Shown: one piece after another, positions 27,275 to 36,694 of the stretch | Layout: each line of letters begins with the position of its first letter | How positions within the stretch are numbered: the stretch's first letter is position 1 | Source of the DNA: Candidatus Peregrinibacteria bacterium GW2011_GWA2_33_10 | GTDB lineage: Bacteria; Patescibacteriota; Gracilibacteria; UBA1369; GWC2-33-13 | Length of the DNA stretch: 46,395 nt | Direction: 5' to 3' | Assembly (NCBI GenBank): GCA_000989565.1 | Contig: LBOO01000019.1 | Location: 1 to 46,395, forward strand | The notes under the pieces: model-generated | The model's database searches: none | What the model was told of the DNA's origin: nothing | The model's input: the letters and a program-made list of their open reading frames with translations, nothing else | Translations under genes and position numbers: made by a program

Positions 27275-29647
27275 ATGCAAACAACCTTCATCGGCCTCGA
27301 CATTGAAACAACCGGCTTTGATCCCAGAACCGAAGAAATAATTGAAATAGCTTTAATTAAATTCACATATAACGACATATTCCAAAAGGAACTTATTGAT
27401 ATAAAATCATATCAATCTTTAGTAAATCCGCAAAAAAAAATCCCTCAAATAGTAGTGAATTTAACTAACATTGAAGATGAACATGTAAAAGACGCGCCAC
27501 TTCTTTCCGATATTAAAAAAGAGATTTTAGAATTCATCGGCGACAATCCGATTTTCGGCCACAACATCTCTTTCGATGTTGAATTTCTAATAAAAAAAGG
27601 CTTTACCGAGCTACAAAACAATCTTCTTTTAGACACCATGGATATTGTTTCCATTGCTTTTCCCGAAGAACCTTCATACAGCCTTGAAACATTGAGTACA
27701 AAATTGAATTTAACTCATATAAATAAACACCGCGCTTACGATGATGTATTAGGCACGTTTTTTCTGCTTAAAGAAATTAAAAACAGTTTTGAGCTTTTAA
27801 AACCTCAAACAATAACTTCGATGCAACAGTTCCTTCAAAATAAAGATTGGCCTTGGAGTAAATTCTTTTCATATTTAAAACCAAGTGATGCTATCAAGAA
27901 AACTCAAAAAAACATTGAAAAAAAGGGCGAAGCCGCTTCCAACGAAAAAATTTTTAAACTTTTGGACAGTTTTATAAAAAAAAATACAAAAGTGATAGCT
28001 GAATGTGAAAACTATCATGTCGAAGAAATATATAAATTCCTGGCCAAAAAAAAGGACAAAATCATTATCGCGAGCAAAAATCTTCCACAAATTAACGATG
28101 AAAATGTACATATAATTTATCCTCAGGAATACTATATATGCCCTGACAGATTTCAAAAATTCATTGAAAAAAATTGCCTTTCATTTCCGGAAATCACTTT
28201 CGCTCTCAAATGTATGATTCAACTCAATGAAAATCCCGAATTTTTAAAACATGACTTAGCCTTATTAAGCGATGAAAAAAAATATTGGCAAGAAGTGGCT
28301 TCAGAAGAATTATTTTGCAAAAACTGCCAACACTTTCCTTTTAGCACAACTCATGACCACAATAAGGTTGTTTCAGCCACAAGCCATTTTCAATTTTTCA
28401 AAGAAACGATTAAAAATCCTGAACAATTTTTAGATCATAAAATAATTATTACAGATCTTGAAAATTTTAAGGAAAGTGCCTCTTATTCCTTAAATCAAAA
28501 ATTCAAACTGAATAATTTCGATTATTTAATTAAACATTTAAAAAAAGACCTTTCACTAGATCAGGAATTTATAAATAATGTCCAAAATAAAATTGAAATA
28601 ATCTTTGGACTTATCGGTATTATTCACGAAAAATTCCAAAAATTATCTGATTATAATCCAAATGAATTAAATATAGACAAAACCATAAAAAACTCCTTAG
28701 AATGGCAAAATTTATTTAAAAGCGCGATTAATTTGAAAGAATATTTAAAAGAAAAAAATTATTTCCAATTCGAATATAAAAAATTAATCGAAATTGCCGA
28801 TAACTTTCATCAACAATTGGAAGAAGAAAACAAAAACTTACAAATAATCATTACCAATAACAAAGAAATAATTTTAGAATCAAAAGTTAAAGACCTGTCT
28901 TTTTATTTACAGAATAATTTTTGGCCGAAATTAAACAATTATTTTTTACTATCACCAAATATTTATTACAAAAATGAATCAGATTCAGGATTTTCCTACA
29001 TTAAAACAGAATTAGGTTTATTAGGAGAAACTCCGACAGAAATATTTTTACCATTTGATACTGAGCAGAAATTGCCGTTCATATTAAAAAAATCTGAAGA
29101 AGAAGCTATAAATGAAATTATTAAAGAAAACAAAAATACATTTATAATTACAAGCTCGGTTACATCAGTAAAAAATATTTTTGGGCAGTTATCCGAAAAT
29201 CTAAATAAAAATGAAGCCTTATTACTCGCCCAAAAACAAACCGGAGGAAACAACAAAATCATCCAAAGCTTTTTAAATGCCGACAAACCAACAATAATAA
29301 TCGGCAATTATGATTTGTTTTCTTTTTGCGTCGAACAAATAATGCCTTTTATAAAAACAAAAAACATTCCAATATTAATAATCCACAAATTACTCTTTGA
29401 TTCTCCCCAAAATATAAACTTCATACAAAATTCCACGAAATATAGAAACAGTTTCCTCGAATATTCTCTCCCCCGAACAGGTTTAACATTAAAAAAATCC
29501 ATCGACCTCTTCTTCAAAAATAAAGGAGAAAAAATCTACGGACTGGACCCTAAATTCTTTAAAGATTACAGCGCGAAAATATTGAAAAATTTGCAGGGAT
29601 ATGTGGAAAGGAGGGATCAGGAATCAGAGATCAGCGATCAGGAATGA
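27275..29647 (+). CDS. DEDDh 3'-5' exonuclease fused to a degenerate DinG-like helicase region
   Basis: Residues 1-170 are a DnaQ-like exonuclease with all the metal-binding residues: D9 and E11 in LDIETTGF, D101 in GHNISFD, H152 and D157 in HRAYDD. The remaining 600 residues match the position and style of the helicase part of DinG-type proteins, including a late IPILIIHKLLFD segment and YSLPRTGLTLKK. I find no Walker A glycine-lysine motif and no DEAH motif. At the expected place is KKNTKVIAE, and the final arginine motif is replaced by KKSIDLFF. It is therefore probably a nuclease with an inactive helicase scaffold. The last codons are read from an ATCAG repeat, which supplies the stop codon. 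Confidence 0.75.
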   Translation: MQTTFIGLDIETTGFDPRTEEIIEIALIKFTYNDIFQKELIDIKSYQSLVNPQKKIPQIVVNLTNIEDEHVKDAPLLSDIKKEILEFIGDNPIFGHNISFDVEFLIKKGFTELQNNLLLDTMDIVSIAFPEEPSYSLETLSTKLNLTHINKHRAYDDVLGTFFLLKEIKNSFELLKPQTITSMQQFLQNKDWPWSKFFSYLKPSDAIKKTQKNIEKKGEAASNEKIFKLLDSFIKKNTKVIAECENYHVEEIYKFLAKKKDKIIIASKNLPQINDENVHIIYPQEYYICPDRFQKFIEKNCLSFPEITFALKCMIQLNENPEFLKHDLALLSDEKKYWQEVASEELFCKNCQHFPFSTTHDHNKVVSATSHFQFFKETIKNPEQFLDHKIIITDLENFKESASYSLNQKFKLNNFDYLIKHLKKDLSLDQEFINNVQNKIEIIFGLIGIIHEKFQKLSDYNPNELNIDKTIKNSLEWQNLFKSAINLKEYLKEKNYFQFEYKKLIEIADNFHQQLEEENKNLQIIITNNKEIILESKVKDLSFYLQNNFWPKLNNYFLLSPNIYYKNESDSGFSYIKTELGLLGETPTEIFLPFDTEQKLPFILKKSEEEAINEIIKENKNTFIITSSVTSVKNIFGQLSENLNKNEALLLAQKQTGGNNKIIQSFLNADKPTIIIGNYDLFSFCVEQIMPFIKTKNIPILIIHKLLFDSPQNINFIQNSTKYRNSFLEYSLPRTGLTLKKSIDLFFKNKGEKIYGLDPKFFKDYSAKILKNLQGYVERRDQESEISDQE

Positions 29648-29682
29648 AATGCCCCGCAATACGGGGTTCCTGATCGCTGATC
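29615..29682. repeat. Heptamer-repeat hairpin, ATCAG family, copy 3
   Basis: The left 30 nt (29615-29644) are identical to copies 1 and 2. The right arm is shorter, giving a 16-bp stem. The apical CCCCG (29652-29656) pairs with CGGGG (29662-29666). The left arm is translated as the last codons of the exonuclease gene, and the TGA stop (29645-29647) follows it. Confidence 0.9.
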
Positions 29683-29760
29683 ACTATCCACCCCCCAACT
29701 ATATCCCCACCACAACTCACAAACTTTTCAAGCCGCATTTATTAAAATCGACTTTTTCAC

Positions 29761-29796
29761 CCTTGCTTTTTTTTAAAACGCAAGGTAGCTTTTTTT
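29761..29796 (+). terminator. Possible weak intrinsic terminator before the atp operon
   Basis: CCTTGC (29761-29766) pairs with GCAAGG (29780-29785) around a T-rich 13-nt loop, and seven T follow at 29790-29796 after TAGC. The stem is short. It could end transcription from the exonuclease gene 20 bp before the atpI-like start. Confidence 0.4.
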
Positions 29797-29816
29797 CGCC
29801 CTTGAAAAAGAAAAAT

Positions 29817-30122
29817 ATGAAAAAAGAAGGAGAAAAAAAAGAAAAAATAGAATTTCACCCGCTTCGAGAATTGATGTTTGAAAAACATTTATTGATAACT
29901 TACCGTGCGGTCGGAATAGCGTTAAGCACAATCCTCATATTTGGAGGAATCGGATATTATTTAGATCTAAAAACTGGGAAAAAACCATTATTTCTGATTA
30001 TCCTTCTAGTAGCAGCATTTCCGGTTATGCAAATCCTCATCATAAAATCCCTTAAGAATCTAACCAAAAAATATAATGAGCAACATCCCCGAAGTAAGTC
30101 TACCGGCGGAAAAAATAGCTGA
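29817..30122 (+). CDS. AtpI-like small membrane protein of the ATP synthase operon
   Basis: This 101-residue protein starts with a lysine/glutamate-rich segment, then two membrane helices (about residues 37-55 and 61-80) with GGIGYYLDLKTGKKP between them, a glycine-rich turn typical of AtpI/AtpZ-type proteins. These small proteins help assemble the c ring or bind Mg2+/Ca2+. The frame is open further upstream, to 29601, but those codons come from repeat DNA, so the ATG at 29817 is the sensible start. The gene ends in TGA and overlaps atpB by 47 bp, which implies translational coupling. Confidence 0.72.
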   Translation: MKKEGEKKEKIEFHPLRELMFEKHLLITYRAVGIALSTILIFGGIGYYLDLKTGKKPLFLIILLVAAFPVMQILIIKSLKNLTKKYNEQHPRSKSTGGKNS

Positions 30123-30855
30123 AATAGGACCTATAACGCTCACAAACAGTTTTCTGGCAGCACTGATTGTTTCATTAATTCTAATCGTTTTTGCTTTGCT
30201 TATCCGAAAAAAAATAGGAATTGTCCCTAGCAGACTACAATTAATGCTAGAATTTGTTATTTCTTTATTTTTAGACAATTTAAAAGCAGCACTAAATAAT
30301 AATGAAAAAAAAGCTCGCAAACTTCTCCCTCTATTTTTAACAATATTTTTATTTTTATTTATAGCTAACAATTTCAGCTTATTACCCTTATTTACAAGCA
30401 TTATAACAGAAGAAAAAACAGCTATTTTCAGAACACCCCCATCGCATTTTGGTCTTACTGTTGCTTTGGCATTAGGAGTGGTTGTAACTTCTCACATAAT
30501 GGCTCTGATTATTTCTCCATTTAAACATATAGGTAATTTCATAAAAATAATGCCTCTATTAAAAGCGCGGAGTATAAAAGATCTTCTCAACGCCTTATTG
30601 GAAATATTTCTGGGAGTTTTAGATATCGTAGGAGAAATTGCTAAAGTATTATCACTATCCGCTCGTCTATTTGGTAATATTTTTGCAGGAGAAGTAATGG
30701 TTATGATAATTACTAGTTTAGCCGTATTTACTCATTATATTGTGCCAATGCCATTTATCTTTTTAAGCGCGTTTTCAGGATTAGTACACGCATTTGTATT
30801 TCCTCTATTGGCTTTACAATTCATGTGCGGCACAATTCGTTCAGTTCAATCTTAA
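30076..30855 (+). CDS. atpB: F1Fo ATP synthase subunit a
   Basis: Subunit a forms the ion half-channels against the c ring. The 259 residues contain the expected helices. The essential arginine is R197 in LSARLFGNIFAGE. The final helices (SGLVHAFVFPLLALQFM) form the conserved end. A loop of about 30 residues after the third helix (SPFKHIGNFIKI) is normal. It starts inside the atpI-like gene and is followed by atpE after 48 bp. Ion selectivity cannot be read from subunit a alone, but the c subunit suggests sodium. Confidence 0.93.
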   Translation: MSNIPEVSLPAEKIAEIGPITLTNSFLAALIVSLILIVFALLIRKKIGIVPSRLQLMLEFVISLFLDNLKAALNNNEKKARKLLPLFLTIFLFLFIANNFSLLPLFTSIITEEKTAIFRTPPSHFGLTVALALGVVVTSHIMALIISPFKHIGNFIKIMPLLKARSIKDLLNALLEIFLGVLDIVGEIAKVLSLSARLFGNIFAGEVMVMIITSLAVFTHYIVPMPFIFLSAFSGLVHAFVFPLLALQFMCGTIRSVQS

Positions 30856-30903
30856 ATTATTCTATATTTTATTTATTTAAAACTTTTTTAACCCCCAAAA
30901 AAT

Positions 30904-31134
30904 ATGGACGCAGAAGCAACTCGTTTACTGGCAGCAGGCCTTTGTATGGGCATTGGAGCCGTCGGACCAGCTCTAGGTGAAGGTATGGTAGCAGCCAAAA
31001 CCATGGAAACCATTGGCCGCAATCCTGAAATAGGAGATAAATTATTTTCTAACATGATTGTCGCCATGGCGATTTGTGAATCTACAGGTATTTATTCACT
31101 TGTAATCGCATTAATTATCCTTTTTGCAGTTTAA
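30904..31134 (+). CDS. atpE: F1Fo ATP synthase subunit c with a two-carboxylate ion site
   Basis: This 76-residue hairpin of two membrane helices forms the rotor ring. Helix 1 has GPALGEG with E26. Helix 2 has E59 in CESTGIYSLV. The 33-residue spacing equals that between the two ion-site residues of the sodium ring of Ilyobacter (Q32, E65), and S60, T61 and Y64 also fit the sodium signature. The glutamate in place of glutamine on helix 1 matches the two-carboxylate type reported for Fusobacterium nucleatum. The polar loop carries R39-N-P. It lies between atpB and atpF in the standard order. Confidence 0.95.
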   Translation: MDAEATRLLAAGLCMGIGAVGPALGEGMVAAKTMETIGRNPEIGDKLFSNMIVAMAICESTGIYSLVIALIILFAV

Positions 31135-31146
31135 CTTATACATACT

Positions 31147-31653
31147 ATGGAGGGTCTAAACAATTTAGGTATCGATTTCCAAAGTATACTTTTATATCTA
31201 GTCAATGTCGGCGTTCTGATCCTGGTTCTCACTAAGCTTCTTTATAAACCGGTTTTAAAAGCCATGGACCAAAGAAGAGAACACATCAAAAATTCAATTA
31301 ATGAAGCCGACAAACTAAAACATGAATTTCAAAAAAAGTATGATGAGATGAATCAGGAAAAAGAAGATTTAAAAGCAAAAATGCAAGCTGAAATGCAAAA
31401 GCTGCAAAAATATGCTGAAGAAAAAAAATCTGAAATGCTCAAAGAAATTGAACTCGAAAGAGTCCGAATGATTGAAGAAACGCAAGCCGAACTTCAAAAG
31501 AAAAAAGATGAGCTCATTCCTGACATTGAAAAAAAGCTTATAATCATCATAAAAAAAGTAATCTTGGATTTTGTTCAGCATAAAGTTCCGGAAAATATTA
31601 TTGAAGAAAGTATTACTCATTCTTTAGATAAAACAAAAAAAGAACTTTATTAA
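31147..31653 (+). CDS. atpF: F1Fo ATP synthase subunit b
   Basis: Subunit b is the outer stalk that holds F1 against Fo. The 168-residue protein has one N-terminal membrane helix (about residues 13-33, LLYLVNVGVLILVLTKLLY) followed by a long, highly charged coiled coil through about residue 130, and a C-terminal region that binds subunit delta. The membrane helix followed by YKPVLKAMDQRREHI is typical. It starts 12 bp after atpE and ends 17 bp before atpH. A single b gene implies a homodimeric stalk. Confidence 0.92.
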   Translation: MEGLNNLGIDFQSILLYLVNVGVLILVLTKLLYKPVLKAMDQRREHIKNSINEADKLKHEFQKKYDEMNQEKEDLKAKMQAEMQKLQKYAEEKKSEMLKEIELERVRMIEETQAELQKKKDELIPDIEKKLIIIIKKVILDFVQHKVPENIIEESITHSLDKTKKELY

Positions 31654-31670
31654 AAAATTAAATTTTAAAA

Positions 31671-32297
31671 ATGCTTGAAAACCTTATTACATATTTTGTC
31701 ACTGAAATTTTAAAATTTTTGGAAAATAATCAAAACTTTTTCGACTTGCACGAAAATCAAAAAAAAGAAAAACTTTCATCATTGTCTTTGCCGAAAAGTA
31801 TTCAAAACTATCTAATGCAAACAGATTCGGACAAATTTATCAAAGAATTAAACGCGCTGGTTCATTTCCTAAAAAAAGAACCCCTACAAAAAAGTCATGA
31901 TTGTCTTATTGAGGCGATTTGCGAATATTTCATAAAAGAATTCGCGGAAATTTTGGACGATCAAAATGAATATCTGGAAAATAAAAATATTAATGCTCTG
32001 TTAATTGATTTTCTTGTCAATAATTCATATCAGGAAATAACCGAAGCCATTGATAAATTTCTACGAAATATTGAACCCGAAACAAAATATATTGTTATTC
32101 AAGCACCTAGAAAACTAAATAAAGAAGTAAAAAAAGAAATCAGGAAAATATTATTGAAAAAATACAAATTTGCCTTTCCCATATTTCAAGTCAACTCTTC
32201 GTTAATAGGAGGCATTCGAATATTTATTGATGGAGAAACAATAGACAATTCATGGGCGGGAAAAATAAATAAAATTAATAATTTAAAAATAAAATAA
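31671..32297 (+). CDS. atpH: F1Fo ATP synthase subunit delta
   Basis: Delta joins the outer stalk to the top of the alpha3beta3 head. At 208 residues it is slightly longer than usual. The N-terminal helical domain is divergent, but the C-terminal domain is clear: QAPRKLNKEVKKEI, then SLIGGIRIFIDGETID and SWAGKI, the delta-family ending. Position between atpF and atpA confirms the assignment. The gap to atpA is 36 bp. Confidence 0.87.
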   Translation: MLENLITYFVTEILKFLENNQNFFDLHENQKKEKLSSLSLPKSIQNYLMQTDSDKFIKELNALVHFLKKEPLQKSHDCLIEAICEYFIKEFAEILDDQNEYLENKNINALLIDFLVNNSYQEITEAIDKFLRNIEPETKYIVIQAPRKLNKEVKKEIRKILLKKYKFAFPIFQVNSSLIGGIRIFIDGETIDNSWAGKINKINNLKIK

Positions 32298-32333
32298 TTT
32301 AATTTAACTTGATTTAGAATTTAAATTTTACAT

Positions 32334-33725
32334 ATGTCTAACGATAAACTTTCATCCTTTCTCGATAAAATCGAAACTGCCCTGCTCGATACAAAATCAT
32401 CGGAATCTGAAGGAGCACAAAAGCAAGGTGTTGTAAAATCCTACAAAGACGGCGTTATTCTTATCAAAGGTTTATCTGGATTAAGAATGGGCGAAGTTGT
32501 CACTGTTGAAGGCACAAACATTAAAGCTTTAGTGATGAATCTTGAAAAAGACACAGCATCAGCATTGGTATTGGAAGCAAGCGGAAATGTTCGCGAAGGG
32601 GTTTTGGTAACCGCCAATAATCAATTTCTTAAAATACCTGTCAGTGAGGAAATATTGGGAAGAATTGTGAATCCGCTGGGAGAAGTTCTCGATGGCGGAG
32701 GAACAATGCAAGCAAAAGAAAAATTGCCTTTGGAAAAAATCGCTCCCGGAGTAATCACCAGAAAATCAGTAAATCAGCCTGTACAAACCGGCATAGTGTC
32801 AATTGACTCATTAATCCCAATTGGAAGAGGACAACGAGAATTAATCATCGGCGACAGACAAACAGGAAAAACAGCTATTGCCATTGATACGATTCTCAAT
32901 CAAAAAAATGAAAATATGATTTGTATTTATGTGGCAATCGCTCAAAGAGAAGCGAAAACTGCTCAAGTCATCCAAAGATTAAAACAAGAAGGAGCCATGA
33001 AATATACTGTTATTGTTTCCGCTCCGGCTTCATCTTCAGCTGTTTTACAATTCCTCTCGCCTTATGCCGGTTCAGCAATCGCTGAATATTTTTTGAACCA
33101 AGGAAAAGACGTTTTAGTGATTTATGACGATTTATCCAAACATGCCGTGGCATATCGCGAAATGTCGTTATTATTAAGAAGACCTCCGGGCCGCGAAGCG
33201 TACCCGGGCGATGTTTTTTATCTCCACAGCCGTTTATTGGAAAGGGCTGTTAAATTAAATGAAGAACATGGCGGCGGTTCAATCACTGCCTTGCCAATCA
33301 TTGAAACACAAGCAGGAGACGTTTCCGCTTATATTCCTACAAACGTAATTTCCATTACAGACGGACAAATCTTCCTTGAATCCAATTTGTTCAACAAAGG
33401 CATCAGACCTGCCATTAACGTAGGTATTTCAGTATCCCGTGTAGGTGGTGCAGCCCAAACCAAAATTATGAAAAAAGTATCCGGAACCGTAAAACTCGAT
33501 CTTGCTCAATATTACGAACTGGAAGCCTTCTCTCAATTCGCGTCGGAATTGGATGAAAAAACAAAAGCCAAACTGACTCGCGGAAAAGCCGTAGTTGAAG
33601 CTTTAAAACAAAAACAATATTCTCCATATCATTTATGGCAAGAAATATTGGTTCTCGAAGCAGCGACAAAAGGATATCTCGACAGCATTGAAGTAACGGA
33701 AATTCAAAAAAAAAAAAAGCCCTAA
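32334..33725 (+). CDS. atpA: F1Fo ATP synthase subunit alpha, short C-terminus
   Basis: Alpha carries the non-catalytic nucleotide site. The motifs are present: [18 protein letters not shown] (Walker A), [11 protein letters not shown] (Walker B), [51 protein letters not shown], and the arginine finger region [11 protein letters not shown]. At 463 residues it is about 35-45 short of the usual length. The C-terminal helices stop after [12 protein letters not shown] at a run of 13 A, where reading ends in KKKKP. Neither other reading frame restores an alpha-like tail. This could be a natural short form, a homopolymer sequencing error combined with loss, or another deletion like those of the four broken genes. 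Confidence 0.9.
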   Translation: MSNDKLSSFLDKIETALLDTKSSESEGAQKQGVVKSYKDGVILIKGLSGLRMGEVVTVEGTNIKALVMNLEKDTASALVLEASGNVREGVLVTANNQFLKIPVSEEILGRIVNPLGEVLDGGGTMQAKEKLPLEKIAPGVITRKSVNQPVQTGIVSIDSLIPIGRGQRELIIGDRQTGKTAIAIDTILNQKNENMICIYVAIAQREAKTAQVIQRLKQEGAMKYTVIVSAPASSSAVLQFLSPYAGSAIAEYFLNQGKDVLVIYDDLSKHAVAYREMSLLLRRPPGREAYPGDVFYLHSRLLERAVKLNEEHGGGSITALPIIETQAGDVSAYIPTNVISITDGQIFLESNLFNKGIRPAINVGISVSRVGGAAQTKIMKKVSGTVKLDLAQYYELEAFSQFASELDEKTKAKLTRGKAVVEALKQKQYSPYHLWQEILVLEAATKGYLDSIEVTEIQKKKKP

Positions 33726-33760
33726 ATTCCTTTTTCACCCAAGAATCCTAATAAATTATT

Positions 33761-33795
33761 AATTACAAATTACGGATTACTAATTACTAATTACC
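33761..33795. repeat. Heptamer repeat, ATTACNN family, copy 3
   Basis: Units ATTACAA, ATTACGG, ATTACTA, ATTACTA and ATTACC follow each other at a 7-nt period between atpA and atpG. There is no inverted partner, so it is a tandem array without a hairpin. Confidence 0.75.
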
Positions 33796-33805
33796 AACCA
33801 TCCCC

Positions 33806-34699
33806 ATGTCAGGAGCGCTCCTAGGACTACGTAAAAAAATCGGAAGCATAAAAAATACCAAAAAAATTACCAAGGCAATGCAATTGGTTGCTGCCAGTAA
33901 AATGCGTAATTTTCAAATAAAAGCTGTTTCTACAAGAAATTTTGTTGATGAATTATTAAATCTTTTGGAAAAAAATATAGCTCATGAAAATTCATTTACG
34001 GAAAAAAGAAAAGAAGGAAAAACTTTATTTGTTATTTATACCTCAGACAAAGGTTTATGCGGAGGCTTAAATAATCACATTTTACGTGCGTTAACCAATT
34101 CCGAAAAATGGAAAAACACAAAAGATAATGAAAAACTATTATTTACGATTGGAAAAAAGAGCAAAGACTTTGCTCGTAGCAACAAAATACCGGTAGATAA
34201 AAGCTTAACAGGTTTACCGGAAAAAATGACCAGCTTGGATGCTTTGGAAGTAATTAATGAAATTATGACTTATTGGACCGAAAAAAATGTTAAAGAAATC
34301 ATTTTTTTAAGTCCTCATTACAAAAACTCATTCACTTATTATCCGACTTTCAAAACAATTCTCCCGTTTTCTCTTGATATGATAGAAAGCCATTTTAAAC
34401 ATAAAGAAGATAAAAAATCCGGAAAAATTGACCAATTTATGATTTACGAACCTTCTGAAAAAAGAGTAATTGAAGTTCTTTATGAAATGATTATAGAATC
34501 CACGTTTTTGCAATCATTTTTAGAATTAAAAGCATCCGAATATTCAAGCAGAATGATCGCCATGCAAAGTGCGACTGATTCTGCGGATAAAATCATCCAC
34601 CAATTAACCTTGAATTTCAACAAAATGCGCCAAGCCGTTATTACCCAAGAACTTTCTGAACTTATCGGCGCCAGCGAAGCAATTTCGGAAGAAGAATAA
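33806..34699 (+). CDS. atpG: F1Fo ATP synthase subunit gamma
   Basis: Gamma is the rotating central shaft. The 297-residue protein has the conserved N-terminal coiled coil (LRKKIGSIKNTKKITKAMQ, then VAASKMR), the middle SDKGLCGGLN motif, and the C-terminal helix ending RQAVITQELSELIGASEA, which sits inside the head. The length is normal. It follows atpA after an 80-bp gap that contains a heptamer array. The gap to atpD is 55 bp. Confidence 0.94.
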   Translation: MSGALLGLRKKIGSIKNTKKITKAMQLVAASKMRNFQIKAVSTRNFVDELLNLLEKNIAHENSFTEKRKEGKTLFVIYTSDKGLCGGLNNHILRALTNSEKWKNTKDNEKLLFTIGKKSKDFARSNKIPVDKSLTGLPEKMTSLDALEVINEIMTYWTEKNVKEIIFLSPHYKNSFTYYPTFKTILPFSLDMIESHFKHKEDKKSGKIDQFMIYEPSEKRVIEVLYEMIIESTFLQSFLELKASEYSSRMIAMQSATDSADKIIHQLTLNFNKMRQAVITQELSELIGASEAISEEE

Positions 34700-34745
34700 A
34701 CTTATAAAATTTGCTATTAAATCATTATACACTTTAGAACCTTAA

Positions 34746-36164
<1,419 letters not shown>

Positions 36165-36174
36165 TTGCAAATAT

Positions 36175-36234
36175 CGTAATTCGTAATGGAATCCTTTTAC
36201 TGATTACGCATTACGAATTACGAATTACGATTCC
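36175..36234. repeat. Heptamer-repeat hairpin, ATTACGN family, copy 4
   Basis: CGTAATTCGTAAT (36175-36187) pairs with ATTACGAATTACG (36210-36222), and GGAATC (36188-36193) can pair with GATTCC (36229-36234) in an alternative arrangement. It fills the 82-bp atpD-atpC gap. It may lower downstream expression or protect the mRNA end. Confidence 0.75.
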
Positions 36235-36246
36235 ATAATCACATTC

Positions 36247-36675
36247 ATGACTAATCACTTATTCAAACTCACAATCAGAACGCCGGAAAAAGAAATTTTC
36301 AATGACGAAATCAATTCCGTCTACCTCTCAACCGAAGAAATGGGCATAATGGGTGTTTATTCACGCCACGCTTCATTGACAGGCACGATTTTATTCTCCC
36401 CAATCCGAATCAGCATGAAAAATTCCGAAGAAAATTTTGTTACCCGAAGAGGAATATTCATGATGGATAACAAAGAGAATCACGCCCGAATTTTATGCTT
36501 ATCATGCGAACAACGAAATGAAATATCCTATCAAAGCGTAAAAGAATATTTAAATTATATCGAAGAATTAATGCGAAAAGGTAAAAATTTAAATCAATAT
36601 CAATTTAAATTCCTAGCAAGCGAAAAAATAGCCCTCGAGCATAATTTGAAGGAATTGGAGAAAAAAAAGAAATAA
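36247..36675 (+). CDS. atpC: F1Fo ATP synthase subunit epsilon
   Basis: Epsilon sits on the shaft and can brake ATP hydrolysis. The 142-residue protein starts with the beta-sandwich domain (FKLTIRTPEKEIFNDEI, then STEEMGIMGVYSRHASLTG, the family signature). The C-terminal two-helix part is present but rather divergent, with many charged residues. It is the last gene of the atp operon. Only 19 bp separate it from the convergent histidine-kinase gene, with no clear terminator. Confidence 0.9.
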   Translation: MTNHLFKLTIRTPEKEIFNDEINSVYLSTEEMGIMGVYSRHASLTGTILFSPIRISMKNSEENFVTRRGIFMMDNKENHARILCLSCEQRNEISYQSVKEYLNYIEELMRKGKNLNQYQFKFLASEKIALEHNLKELEKKKK

Positions 36676-36694
36676 AGATTTAAAAAAAATATTG

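Noticed and set aside
27118-27378. Minus-strand coding frame through the ATCAG repeat
   Set aside because: Its sequence is the translation of repeat DNA and the complement of the exonuclease start, with no family resemblance.
29601-29816. N-terminal extension of the atpI-like protein
   Set aside because: The first codons are repeat DNA and the rest is a terminator-like stretch. The ATG at 29817 gives the normal family size.
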